From: RH-AL1 sp965198485
GTDB lineage: Bacteria; Pseudomonadota; Alphaproteobacteria; Rhizobiales; Beijerinckiaceae
NCBI GenBank assembly: GCA_965198485.1
Contig: CBDAPQ010000005.1
Span: forward strand, 558,001 to 622,000
Direction of reading: 5' to 3'
Length of the DNA: 64,000 nt
Position 1 is the first letter of the stretch. Every line of letters begins with the position of its first letter. A program made the translations under genes and the position numbers. The notes below the pieces were generated by a model. The model did no database searches. It was given only the letters and a program-made list of their open reading frames with translations, and was not told the DNA's origin. Shown piece after piece: positions 20,484 to 32,475 of this stretch.

Positions 20484-21905
20484 ATGGGCAAGATCACGGG
20501 ATTCCTCGAGATCGACAGGTTCGAGCGGCGCTATGCGCCGGCGGCCGAACGGATCCGCAACTACAAGGAGTTCACGCTTCCGATCCCGGAGGAGGCACTG
20601 CGCCAGCAGGGCGCCCGCTGCATGGATTGCGGGATTCCTTATTGTCACAACGGCTGCCCGGTCAACAACCAGATCCCGGACTGGAACGACCTCGTCTATC
20701 GCGGCAACTGGGAGGAGGCCTCCCGCAACCTGCACTCGACGAACAATTTCCCGGAGTTCACCGGCCGCATCTGCCCGGCGCCTTGCGAGGCGGCCTGCAC
20801 GCTCAACATCAATGACGCCTCGGTGACGATCAAAACGATCGAATGCTCGATCGTCGACCGTGCGTGGGCGGAGGGCTGGGTCAAGCCCGAGCGCTTCGGC
20901 AAGGATACCGGCAAGCAGATCGCCGTGATCGGCTCCGGTCCCGCCGGCATGGCCTGCGCGCAGCAGCTCGCGCGCGCCGGCCATGCCGTCCACGTTTACG
21001 AGAAGCAGGGTAAGCCGGGCGGCCTGCTGCGCTACGGCATTCCCGACTTCAAGATGGAGAAGCACCTCATCGACCGGCGCGTCGCGCAGATGGAGGCCGA
21101 GGGCGTGGTGTTCCACTGCAACGTCAACGTCGGCTTCGATGTGACGGGCGAGGAGTTGGTGAGCCGGTACGATGCCGTGGTGCTCTCCGGCGGGGCCGAG
21201 AAGCCGCGCGACCTGGCGATCCCCGGCCGCGAGCTGCACGGCGTGCATTTCGCCATGGACTTCCTGCCGCAGCAGAACCGCCGCGTCGGCCACGAGCCGG
21301 TGCTGTCCAATGACGCCATCCTCGCCTCCGGCAAGCACGTCGTGGTCATCGGCGGCGGCGACACCGGCTCCGACTGCATCGGAACCTCGATCCGCCAGGG
21401 CGCGCTCTCGGTCACTCAGCTCGAGATCATGCCCGAGCCGCCGACCATGGAGAACAAGATGCTGACGTGGCCGGACTGGCCGCTGAAGCTGCGGACCTCG
21501 TCCTCGCACCAGGAGGGCGCGATCCGCGACTTCGCGGTGCTGACCAAGAGCTTCGCCGGCGACAAGGACGGCAACGTCAAGGCGCTCAACTGCGTGCGCG
21601 TCGACGGCAAGATGCAGGAGCAGGAAGGCTCGGGCTTCGAGTTGCGCGCCGACCTCGTGCTGCTCGCGATGGGCTTCGTCTCGCCGATCCCGGAGGGGCT
21701 GCTGATGGGGCTCGGCGTGGCCCTCGACAAGCGTGGCAACGTCGTCGCCGACCAGAAGAGCTACACGTCCTCGCTCGACAAGGTCTGGGCCTGCGGCGAC
21801 ATGCGTCGCGGCCAAAGCCTCGTCGTCTGGGCGATCCGCGAAGGACGCCAGGCCGCGCATGCCGTCGACAAGGCGCTGATGGGCGAGACCGTCCTGCCGC
21901 GGTAG
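20484..21905 (+). CDS. gltD: Glutamate synthase small subunit
   Basis: GltD passes electrons from NADPH through FAD to GltB. The 473-residue protein has the N-terminal cysteine clusters CMDCGIPYCHNGC and CPAPCEAAC for 4Fe-4S centres. Next come two Rossmann motifs, AVIGSGPAGMACAQQLARAG for FAD and VVIGGGDTGSDC for NADPH. The C-terminal FAD segment is VWACGDMRRGQSLVVWAI. Length and order are standard. It is the second gene of the gltBD operon, with a strong hairpin 23 bases after its stop. Confidence 0.97.
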   Translation: MGKITGFLEIDRFERRYAPAAERIRNYKEFTLPIPEEALRQQGARCMDCGIPYCHNGCPVNNQIPDWNDLVYRGNWEEASRNLHSTNNFPEFTGRICPAPCEAACTLNINDASVTIKTIECSIVDRAWAEGWVKPERFGKDTGKQIAVIGSGPAGMACAQQLARAGHAVHVYEKQGKPGGLLRYGIPDFKMEKHLIDRRVAQMEAEGVVFHCNVNVGFDVTGEELVSRYDAVVLSGGAEKPRDLAIPGRELHGVHFAMDFLPQQNRRVGHEPVLSNDAILASGKHVVVIGGGDTGSDCIGTSIRQGALSVTQLEIMPEPPTMENKMLTWPDWPLKLRTSSSHQEGAIRDFAVLTKSFAGDKDGNVKALNCVRVDGKMQEQEGSGFELRADLVLLAMGFVSPIPEGLLMGLGVALDKRGNVVADQKSYTSSLDKVWACGDMRRGQSLVVWAIREGRQAAHAVDKALMGETVLPR

Positions 21906-21927
21906 ACAGGCACTGCGGCTCAGGAAA

Positions 21928-21964
21928 ACCACAGACCCGGAAGCTCAGCTTCCGGGTCTGTGGT
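21928..21964 (+). terminator. Long hairpin after gltD
   Basis: A perfect 18-base stem (accacagacccggaagct and its complement) surrounds a single-base centre. No T-run follows on either strand, but the place, between gltD and a convergent gene, fits bidirectional termination or transcript protection. Confidence 0.7.
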
Positions 21965-21970
21965 GTCTCA

Positions 21971-22423
21971 TCATTCCGACTGAGCCGTCGCGGGACGAGG
22001 CGATGTCCGCGAGGCGCGTCGCGCCTTCTTCGTCTGCCCTCCTACGGCATGTCCTCTGCCTTCGTTGAGGCCTCGATCGTGCTCGAGCTCGGCCTGGAGC
22101 GCCTGCACGTTGGCGGCATCGCGCGGCTTCGGCCGTTCGGGATCCGTGCCGGTCAGCGGAGCATAGTCGAGCGTCTTGGCATTCGGCCGGCTCTCCGTGA
22201 CGAAATCCTTGGCTGGCCCGACACTGGTCCAAAGATGGGTCGAGCGGAGCGTATCGAGCGGCGAGCCCGATACGCTATGGGGTTTCTTCGTCGAAGCGGG
22301 TTTCTTCGTCGAGGCGGCTGTCTCGGCCGGCTTCACGGGAGCCATTGCCTGCGCCAGCGCTGCGCCTTCCAAGAAGGCGAACACGAGCGGCGCGAGAACG
22401 ACGAGGCTGCGGCGCAGGATCAA
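21971..22423 (-). CDS. Small exported hypothetical protein
   Basis: The 150-residue product begins with a clear signal peptide (MILRRSLVVLAPLVFAFLEG, Ala-rich, cleavage probably after ALA or AQA). A low-complexity segment with Lys-Pro and Ser-Thr repeats (STKKPASTKKP) follows, and then a charged tail. No family is recognised. It is convergent with gltD and divergent from phaC (about 90 bases between starts), so it probably has its own promoter. Codon use matches the neighbours, and the signal peptide supports a real gene. Confidence 0.6.
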   Translation of the reverse strand: MILRRSLVVLAPLVFAFLEGAALAQAMAPVKPAETAASTKKPASTKKPHSVSGSPLDTLRSTHLWTSVGPAKDFVTESRPNAKTLDYAPLTGTDPERPKPRDAANVQALQAELEHDRGLNEGRGHAVGGQTKKARRASRTSPRPATAQSE

Positions 22424-22516
22424 TCTCCCGTTCGGCGGGTTAGACGCGTGGCGTTTTCGGCCACCGTGCTATGAACAGAACGTGTCCGAAGCGGGACAGA
22501 ACCTGGAGTGGGTCGT

Positions 22517-24376
22517 ATGACGTCCTCGCGACCGCCGGCTGACGTGAAGAACCCGCTGATCCCTCCGCCGACCGCAGCCCAGCCGACCGCAGCCCAGCCG
22601 ACCGGCCTGCCCGATTTCGAGAGGCTCGGCGCCAACGCCGCGCGCTTCGTCGAGCAGAGCGGAAAGGCGCTCCACGCCTACCTCAAGCCCTACGAGACCG
22701 GCGAGGCCAAGCGTAACGATTCCACCGACACGATGATCGCCGCCATGGGTGCTATCGGCAAGGTGGCCGAGCACTGGATGAGCGATCCCGCCCGCATGGC
22801 GGAGGCGCAGGCGGCCATCACCACACCGTTCCTCCAGCTCTGGGCGCAGACCTACCGTCGCATGCAGGGCGAGAGCGTCGAGCCGCTGGTGCCGCTGGCC
22901 AAGGGTGACAAGCGCTTCACGGCGCCGGAATGGTCTAGCCTGCCGCTGTTCGAGTTCCTGCGCCAGGCCCATGCGCTGGGCGCCAGCTGGGCCGACGCGC
23001 TGGTCGACGGCGCCACCGGGGTCGACGCCAAGACGCGCGGCAAGGCGCGTTTCTACCTGCGCCAGATCGCCAGCGCGACCTCGCCGGCGAACTTCCTCGC
23101 CACCAACCCCGAGTTGATGCGCTCGACCTTCGAGAGCTCCGGCGAGAACCTTGTGCGCGGCGCGGCGCTGCTGGCCGAGGACATGGAGCGTGGCGGGGGC
23201 ACGCTGCGCCTGCGCCAGACCGACGCCGACGCCTTCGAGATCGGACGCAACATCGCCGTCTCGCCGGGCAAGGTGATCTTCCGCAACGCCCTGTTCGAGC
23301 TCATCCAGTACGCACCGACGACAGCGGACGTCTTGAAGCGCCCGCTGCTGATCATCCCGCCTTGGATCAACAAGTTCTACATCCTCGATCTCAACAAGGA
23401 GAAGAGCTTCGTTGCCTGGGCGGTGAGCCAGGGCGTCACGGTGTTCCTGATCTCCTGGGTCAACCCCGACGGGCGCCTCCGCGACAAGACCTTCGAGGAC
23501 TACATGCACGAGGGCATCTTCGCCGCCCTCGATGCCGTGCGCATGACGACGGGCGAGCGCCACGCCAACGTGATCGGCTATTGCATCGGCGGCACGCTGC
23601 TCGCGGCGGCGCTGGCCTACATGGCGGACCGCGACGATGCCCGCATCAAGAGCGCGACCTTCTTCACCGCCCAGGCCGACTTCAGCGACGCCGGCGAACT
23701 CGGCGTCTTCGTCGACGAGGATCAGCTAACCGCGCTGGACCAGCAGATGGCCGAGACCGGCTATCTCGACGGGGCCAAGATGGCGACGGTCTTCAACATG
23801 CTCCGACCCACCGACCTGCTGTGGTCCTACGTCGTGAACAACTACATGCAAGGCAAGCAGCCGCCGGCCTTCGACCTGCTGTACTGGAACTCGGATTCGA
23901 CACGGGTTCCGGCGCGCAATCATTCTTACTATCTGCGCAACTTCTACCTCGAGAACAAGCTCGCCAAGGGCATGATGGAGTTCTCGGGCGTCAGGCTCGA
24001 CCTCGGCCGCGTGACCCTGCCGACCTACTTCCTGGCGGCCAAGGAGGACCACATCGCGCCGGCGGCCTCGGTCTTCCGCGGCGCGCTGCTGTTCGGCGGC
24101 GACGTACGCTACGTGCTCGGCGGTTCCGGCCATATCGCCGGCGTGATCAACCCGCCGACGAAGGAGAAGTACGGGTACATGACCGGCGGTCGGCCGTTCG
24201 GCACGCTGGAGGATTGGAGCGCGCAGGCAATGCGCCACCCCGGCAGCTGGTGGACCGACTGGATGGGCTGGCTCAAGGAGCAGGCGCCGGAGACGGTCGC
24301 CGCGAGGGAGCCCGGCGCGGGCAAGCTGCCGGCGCTGTGCGACGCGCCTGGCGAGTACGTGCGGGTCAGGGCGTGA
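22517..24376 (+). CDS. phaC: Class I poly(3-hydroxyalkanoate) synthase
   Basis: PhaC polymerises 3-hydroxyacyl-CoA into polyhydroxyalkanoate on storage granules. The 619-residue protein has the N-terminal domain of class I enzymes. The alpha/beta-hydrolase core carries the lipase-like box YCIGGT with the nucleophile Cys near residue 356, NKFYILDLN, the Asp region KEDHIAPAAS, and the catalytic His in GGSGHIAGVINPP. The N-terminus contains a short duplicated PTAAQ unit. ATG 22517, with GGAG eight bases upstream, is preferred over GTG 22508. No phaA, phaB, phaR or phasin gene is adjacent. Confidence 0.95.
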   Translation: MTSSRPPADVKNPLIPPPTAAQPTAAQPTGLPDFERLGANAARFVEQSGKALHAYLKPYETGEAKRNDSTDTMIAAMGAIGKVAEHWMSDPARMAEAQAAITTPFLQLWAQTYRRMQGESVEPLVPLAKGDKRFTAPEWSSLPLFEFLRQAHALGASWADALVDGATGVDAKTRGKARFYLRQIASATSPANFLATNPELMRSTFESSGENLVRGAALLAEDMERGGGTLRLRQTDADAFEIGRNIAVSPGKVIFRNALFELIQYAPTTADVLKRPLLIIPPWINKFYILDLNKEKSFVAWAVSQGVTVFLISWVNPDGRLRDKTFEDYMHEGIFAALDAVRMTTGERHANVIGYCIGGTLLAAALAYMADRDDARIKSATFFTAQADFSDAGELGVFVDEDQLTALDQQMAETGYLDGAKMATVFNMLRPTDLLWSYVVNNYMQGKQPPAFDLLYWNSDSTRVPARNHSYYLRNFYLENKLAKGMMEFSGVRLDLGRVTLPTYFLAAKEDHIAPAASVFRGALLFGGDVRYVLGGSGHIAGVINPPTKEKYGYMTGGRPFGTLEDWSAQAMRHPGSWWTDWMGWLKEQAPETVAAREPGAGKLPALCDAPGEYVRVRA

Positions 24377-24713
24377 GCGTGTTCCGGAGTGAGCCGATGA
24401 CGAGCTTGATGGAAGAAGCGGTGGGGCTCTGAGGCACGTTCCGCTTGATCGATAGAACGAGGTCGCGCGTGGTGATGCAGTTCGCCGGCCTCGACCGGCC
24501 GATGTAGGCGGACGCCTGCCACCAATCTTCAGACGATCTCCCGGGAGGTCGGGGGCGAACCCGGATGATCGAGCAGATACGCCATACGGCGCGTGCCGAT
24601 CCGCGGGACCCGGGAGTTCGACGACAGTCGATCGAGGGGCCATTTCGTCCGGCGATGGGCACGAACGTTGCCTCATCTGTTGTGGCGACCTAAGTCTGAT
24701 ACCCACCGACACC
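24377..24713. other. Intergenic region with no convincing gene
   Basis: These 337 bases separate phaC from the transglutaminase operon. A minus-strand frame of 98 codons exists but has no recognisable domain and runs into the phaC stop. I see no clear terminator; promoters for the downstream operon must lie here. Confidence 0.5.
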
Positions 24714-28112
<3,399 letters not shown>

Positions 28113-28113
28113 G

Positions 28114-30630
28114 ATGACCATGACCTCCGGCCAGGCCGTCAGGCCGCCGTTGCCGGGCTTCTCGGAGCTCGACGAGATCGTCGCACGCTACCGCAAACTG
28201 CCCGGCGTGCCCGACGAGTTCATCGGCGCCGACGGCAAGCCGCGACAGGCTTGGCTCACCTTCATCGCCCGTCTGGTCGAACTCGGACCCGAAGAGATGG
28301 GCCGCCGCTTCGCCTCGTCGGACCGCCACATCCGCGATACCGGCGCGTCCTACCGCGCCTACGGCGACGCGGTGGAGAAAAGCTGGCCGATCAGTCATCT
28401 GCCGCTGCTGATCGACGCCGCCGATTGGAAAGGCATCGCCGCCGGCGTGACCCAGCGTGCCGAACTGCTCGAGGCGGTGCTGCAGGACGTTTACGGCGCG
28501 GGTCGCCTCGTCGAGGACGGCGCGCTGCCCGCCTCCGCCATCGCCGGCTGTCCCGACTATCTGCAGCCGCTCACCGGCGTGCTGCCAAGAGGCGAGCCCT
28601 ACATCCAGCTCTATGCCGCCGACCTCGGCCGCGGGCCCGACGGCAAATGGTGGGTGCTGGGCGACCGCATGCAGGCGCCGTCGGGATCTGGCTACGCGCT
28701 CGCCAATCGTCTCGTGCTCTCGCGGACCTGGCCCAATCTCTACCGCGACATGAACGTCGAGCGGCTCGCGCCGTTCTTCGATGCGTTCCGAGCCGGACTC
28801 ATCGCTCGCGCGTCGCGCTCGGACCCGCGCATCTGCCTGCTGACGCCCGGCCCCTACAACGAGACCTATTTCGAGCAGGCCTACCTCGCCCGCTATCTCG
28901 GCCTGCTGCTCGTCGAAGGCGGCGACCTGACGGTGCGCGACGGCCACGTCCACGTACGCACCATCGCCGGCCTCAAACGCGCCGACGTCATCCTGCGCCG
29001 CATCGACTCCGACTTCGCCGACCCGCTCGAGCTCAACGCCCGCTCGCGGCTCGGCGTCGCCGGCCTCGTCGAGGTGCTGCGCGGCGGTGGTGTGGCGCTC
29101 GCCAACGCGCTCGGCTCCGGCGTCATGGAAACGCCGGTGATGATGAGCTTCATGCCCAAGCTCTGCCGCCGGATCATGGGCGAGGAGCTGAAGCTTCCCA
29201 ATATTGCGACGTGGTGGTGCGGCGGCGCCAAGGAGCGCGAGCTTGTGCTGTCGCGGCTCGACGAGCTGGCCATGTCGGGCGCCTACGGCAACTCGATTCC
29301 CGGCGGCTTCCGCTACCAGTCCCTGATCGGCGCCAACATGTCGGCCGAGGAAAAGACCGAGCTGCGCGGGGCGATCGCGCGACGCGGGATCGACTATGTC
29401 GGCCAGGAGATCGTCAAGCTCTCGACCACGCCGGTCTGGATCGAGGGACAGCTGCAGCCGCGCCCGTTCACCCTGCGCGTCTTCGTCGCCCGTACCCCGT
29501 CAGGCTGGAGCGTCATGCCGGGCGGGTTCTGCCGCGTGTCGCATCGGCTTGACGTGCGCGCCGTCACCATGGGCCAGGGCGCCGAATCCGCCGACGTCTG
29601 GGTGCTCGGCACCGAGCCGGTGGGCCAGCATACGCTGCTGCCGGGCGAGAACAATATGCGCATCCGCCGCGTGCTGGGCAACCTGCCGAGCCGCGCCGCC
29701 GATAACCTGTTCTGGTTCGGCCGCTACCTCGAACGCGCCGAGGCGGTACTGCGCCTGGTGCGAGCCTTCGGCGGTCGCCTCATCGAGGTCGGCACGCCGC
29801 TCGACGCCACCTGGACGCTGGAACGCATCGGCGTGCTGCTCGAGCGCGCCGGTTCGCTGCCGGACAAGAGCAAGCTGAAAGGAAGCCGCCTTGCCGCCAC
29901 CGCCCTCTACTCCAAGGAGGAGTTCGGCTCGGCCTTCCGCCTGATCGGGGACGCGCGACGCGCCGCCTCCTTCGTGCGCGAGCGGCTCTCACCCGACACC
30001 TGGCGCCTGATCGAGGAAGCCTACGCCGGGATCGAAGGCGATGCCGCGGCGCCACTGGAGGAAGTCGACATCATCGATCGCTGCGAGGCGATATTGCGGG
30101 TCCTCGCCGCCATCTCCGGCTTGGCGCAGGAGAACATGAATCGTGGCGCCGGGTGGCACCTGCTCGACATGGGCCGGCGTATCGAGCGCGCCATCAACAC
30201 GTGTCGCTACGCGCGCCGGCTGGCCTGCCCCGAGGGTCCGACGGATGGTCTCTCGGTGCTGCTCGAGCTCATCGACTCGCAGATCACCTACCGCTCGCGC
30301 TATCTCGTCGGCTTGTCGCTGCCGCTGGTGCGCGACATGGTCTGTCTCGATCCCTACAATCCGCGCTCGGTGGCCTGCCAGGTCGACAGGTTGCTGGAGC
30401 ATCTGGGCAAGCTCCCGAAGCTGTCGGAGGATGGCATGCTCGAGGAGCCGTGCCGCCAAGCGCTCGGCATCAACAGCGTCCTTTCGACCGCCCTCGCCGC
30501 CGACTTCGACAACGAGGCCATCCGAGCCATCGAGAACCGCTTGCTCACGCTCGCCAACGTGATCGGCACCCGCTACTTCCTTCACGGCCCGACGGCGGCC
30601 AAGGCGGAAAAGGCGATGGGTCTGGCGTGA
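28114..30630 (+). CDS. Circularly permuted ATP-grasp plus alpha-E protein
   Basis: The 838-residue fusion combines an N-terminal circularly permuted ATP-grasp ligase region (DUF404/DUF407) with a C-terminal alpha-E domain (DUF403). The first part includes YGAGRLVEDG, LTPGPYNETYFEQAYLARYL, MSFMPKLCRRIMGEE, PNIATWWCGG and RPFTLRVF. The second begins around LPSRAADNLFWFGRYLERAE and has YAGIEGDAAAPLE and FLHGPTAAKAEKAMGL. Such proteins are predicted to form an amide or peptide bond using ATP, but substrates are not known. In many genomes the two parts are separate genes. It starts one base after the upstream stop and overlaps the next gene by GTGA, so the three form an operon. Confidence 0.9.
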   Translation: MTMTSGQAVRPPLPGFSELDEIVARYRKLPGVPDEFIGADGKPRQAWLTFIARLVELGPEEMGRRFASSDRHIRDTGASYRAYGDAVEKSWPISHLPLLIDAADWKGIAAGVTQRAELLEAVLQDVYGAGRLVEDGALPASAIAGCPDYLQPLTGVLPRGEPYIQLYAADLGRGPDGKWWVLGDRMQAPSGSGYALANRLVLSRTWPNLYRDMNVERLAPFFDAFRAGLIARASRSDPRICLLTPGPYNETYFEQAYLARYLGLLLVEGGDLTVRDGHVHVRTIAGLKRADVILRRIDSDFADPLELNARSRLGVAGLVEVLRGGGVALANALGSGVMETPVMMSFMPKLCRRIMGEELKLPNIATWWCGGAKERELVLSRLDELAMSGAYGNSIPGGFRYQSLIGANMSAEEKTELRGAIARRGIDYVGQEIVKLSTTPVWIEGQLQPRPFTLRVFVARTPSGWSVMPGGFCRVSHRLDVRAVTMGQGAESADVWVLGTEPVGQHTLLPGENNMRIRRVLGNLPSRAADNLFWFGRYLERAEAVLRLVRAFGGRLIEVGTPLDATWTLERIGVLLERAGSLPDKSKLKGSRLAATALYSKEEFGSAFRLIGDARRAASFVRERLSPDTWRLIEEAYAGIEGDAAAPLEEVDIIDRCEAILRVLAAISGLAQENMNRGAGWHLLDMGRRIERAINTCRYARRLACPEGPTDGLSVLLELIDSQITYRSRYLVGLSLPLVRDMVCLDPYNPRSVACQVDRLLEHLGKLPKLSEDGMLEEPCRQALGINSVLSTALAADFDNEAIRAIENRLLTLANVIGTRYFLHGPTAAKAEKAMGLA

Positions 30631-31505
30631 TCTACGACATCAAGCACGTCACGCTTTACGAATACGGCTCCGACGTCACCTACTCGAATTGCGCCCTGCG
30701 GCTGCTGCCGCGCGACGAACCCGGGCAGATCGTCTACGCCTCGGCCATCGACATCGTGCCGGCTCCGGCCTCGACGCTGGAGCGCGAGTGCTTCTTCCGC
30801 AACCGCGTCACCTGGATGACCATTCAGCAGGCTCACCGCACGCTGACCGTCTCGACCAAGACTTCCGTCGAGATCCACCGCGAGCCGCCGCCCGACGCCG
30901 CCACCACCGATGCCTGGGAGACGGTGCGAGAAGCCGCCTTCGTTTCGGCCTCGCTCGAACCGGATTCGCCGGCGCATTACCTTCACCCCAGCCGTTTCGT
31001 GCCGCACTACCAACCGGCCACCGACTACGCCGGCAAGAGTTTCGCGCCCGGACGCCCGGTGCTCGAGGGTGCCAAGGAGCTGATGCACCGCATCCGCACC
31101 GAGTTTCGCTACGATCCCAAGGCCACCGTCGTGTCGACTCCGCTGTCCGAGGCTTTCGAGAAGCGCCACGGCGTGTGCCAGGACTTCGCCCACATCATGA
31201 TTTCGGGCCTGCGCGGGCTCGGCCTGCCGGCGCGCTATATCTCGGGGTACATTCGCACCATCCCGCCGCCGGGGCAGAAGCGCCTCGAAGGGGCCGACGC
31301 GACCCATGCCTGGGTGGCGGTGTGGTGCGGGCACCACCACGGCTGGATCGGGCTTGACCCGACCAACGACATCATGATCGGCGACGATCACATCATCCTC
31401 GCCAAAGGGCGCGACTACGCCGACATCTCGCCCGTCGCCGGCATCATTCTCGGCTCCAAGGAGCAGGACGTCGACGTCATGGTCGATGTGATCCCGCGAG
31501 AGTAG
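30627..31505 (+). CDS. Transglutaminase-like protein (short form)
   Basis: The 292-residue protein has the bacterial transglutaminase N-terminal beta region (IYDIKHVTLYEYGSDVTYSN, LRLLPRDEPGQ). The cysteine-protease-like core carries the triad Cys in KRHGVCQDFAH, His in DATHAWVAVW and Asp in GWIGLDPTND. Members of this family are cytosolic, and cleavage or transfer of amide bonds is presumed. The GTG start at 30627 overlaps the upstream stop (GTGA); the longer frame upstream is a shadow of the ATP-grasp gene. The proteasome-like peptidase that often accompanies the cluster is not found downstream. Confidence 0.9.
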   Translation: MIYDIKHVTLYEYGSDVTYSNCALRLLPRDEPGQIVYASAIDIVPAPASTLERECFFRNRVTWMTIQQAHRTLTVSTKTSVEIHREPPPDAATTDAWETVREAAFVSASLEPDSPAHYLHPSRFVPHYQPATDYAGKSFAPGRPVLEGAKELMHRIRTEFRYDPKATVVSTPLSEAFEKRHGVCQDFAHIMISGLRGLGLPARYISGYIRTIPPPGQKRLEGADATHAWVAVWCGHHHGWIGLDPTNDIMIGDDHIILAKGRDYADISPVAGIILGSKEQDVDVMVDVIPRE

Positions 31506-31589
31506 GTCCAGATCTATTCTCGTCCGCCCAGCCGTAGCCGAAGGCCGCATGTTAACAACGGCGAACGTTGCTCTAGGCGGCGCGCCAAC

Positions 31590-32255
31590 TCAGATCGGCC
31601 GCCCGCCCTGTATCAGGCGCAGCGCTGGCCGGCTTCGCGTTTGAGTACCGCCGAACAGCAGGGATCCCGTTGGCGACAGCGCCTGATCAACCGCCGGCTC
31701 GGTGCGCTCGCCCACCGCGATCCGGCGCGGACGCTGCTCCAGAACCTCCACCGCGGCGTCTTCGACGATGCGCAGCGAGCGCAAGGCCATCGGACCCGGC
31801 GGCAGCAGGCCGAGCCACGCCGGCTCTCGCACGCCTGCGGGCGTCACAATGCCGAGGATACGCGCATGCGTTTTGCCCTGGTGGCGCAGCGGCAGGAAAA
31901 GGAACTCGAAGCTGGCGCTCTCGCCCGGACCGGCCGGCACAGCGACGCCGCCGGCGACCACCGGACAGGCGCCGTCGGCGACCGTCATCAGCACGGCTGC
32001 GATATTGCGGCGCTCCTCGGCGCGCCAGAGCGCGAGGAACGGACGTCCCTTCTGTTCGGCGTCGAACAACCCGTTGAACCGCGTCCCGGCGAGACGGATC
32101 GGGAAGTCATGCTCGAGGTCGACCTCGAGCATAAAGGTATCGGCGAGCACCGCGCGGATTGCGGTCGGCGCGATCTCAGCTCGCTCCGGCGCCGCACGTC
32201 CCCGTCGTAACGTGTTCCAGTAGTCGAAGAGGTCTCGCGTGGCCTGGTGTTTCAT
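31590..32255 (-). CDS. PAS_5-family sensory protein
   Basis: The 221-residue protein belongs to the PAS_5 (PF07310) family common in alphaproteobacteria. It begins MKHQATRDLFDYWNTLRRGR, with the characteristic APERAEI, ADTFMLEVD, FPIRLAGTRFNGLF and KGRPFLALW. The family is a stand-alone PAS-type domain without an attached output module; ligand and partner are unknown. The ATG at 32255 is chosen by similarity to the family N-terminus; the extended frame to 32936 lies over the neighbouring gene. It is convergent with the transglutaminase operon. Confidence 0.85.
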   Translation of the reverse strand: MKHQATRDLFDYWNTLRRGRAAPERAEIAPTAIRAVLADTFMLEVDLEHDFPIRLAGTRFNGLFDAEQKGRPFLALWRAEERRNIAAVLMTVADGACPVVAGGVAVPAGPGESASFEFLFLPLRHQGKTHARILGIVTPAGVREPAWLGLLPPGPMALRSLRIVEDAAVEVLEQRPRRIAVGERTEPAVDQALSPTGSLLFGGTQTRSRPALRLIQGGRPI

Positions 32256-32475
32256 CGTCGCTCCCAGCGGCCCCGTTCGACGCCACCGGTCCGCCGGGTG
32301 GCTCAAAACGAAACCTTTCTGCTTCCAGTTGAGGAAATCGAGAGGTTGGCAGCAGCCGACGTGCCAGCGACGATCCTCGCGTTTCTCGGCCGAAAACCGC
32401 CGCAAAGCGAGCGAAACATCCGCTGTCGGCCCAGCGTGGCCGAAGGCGTGTGTCTCACTGTCCCGGAGCAGAGCG

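Noticed and set aside
24366..24662. Minus-strand frame of 98 codons between phaC and the transglutaminase operon
   Set aside because: No recognisable domain or ribosome-binding site, and its end overlaps the phaC coding sequence in antisense. Composition alone is not enough to call a gene.
32239..32475. N-terminal extension of the ClpP-like protein upstream of 32476
   Set aside because: It overlaps the start of the PAS_5 gene in antisense, and the translation is Arg/Ser-rich without structure; ATG 32476 gives a normal membrane-protein start.
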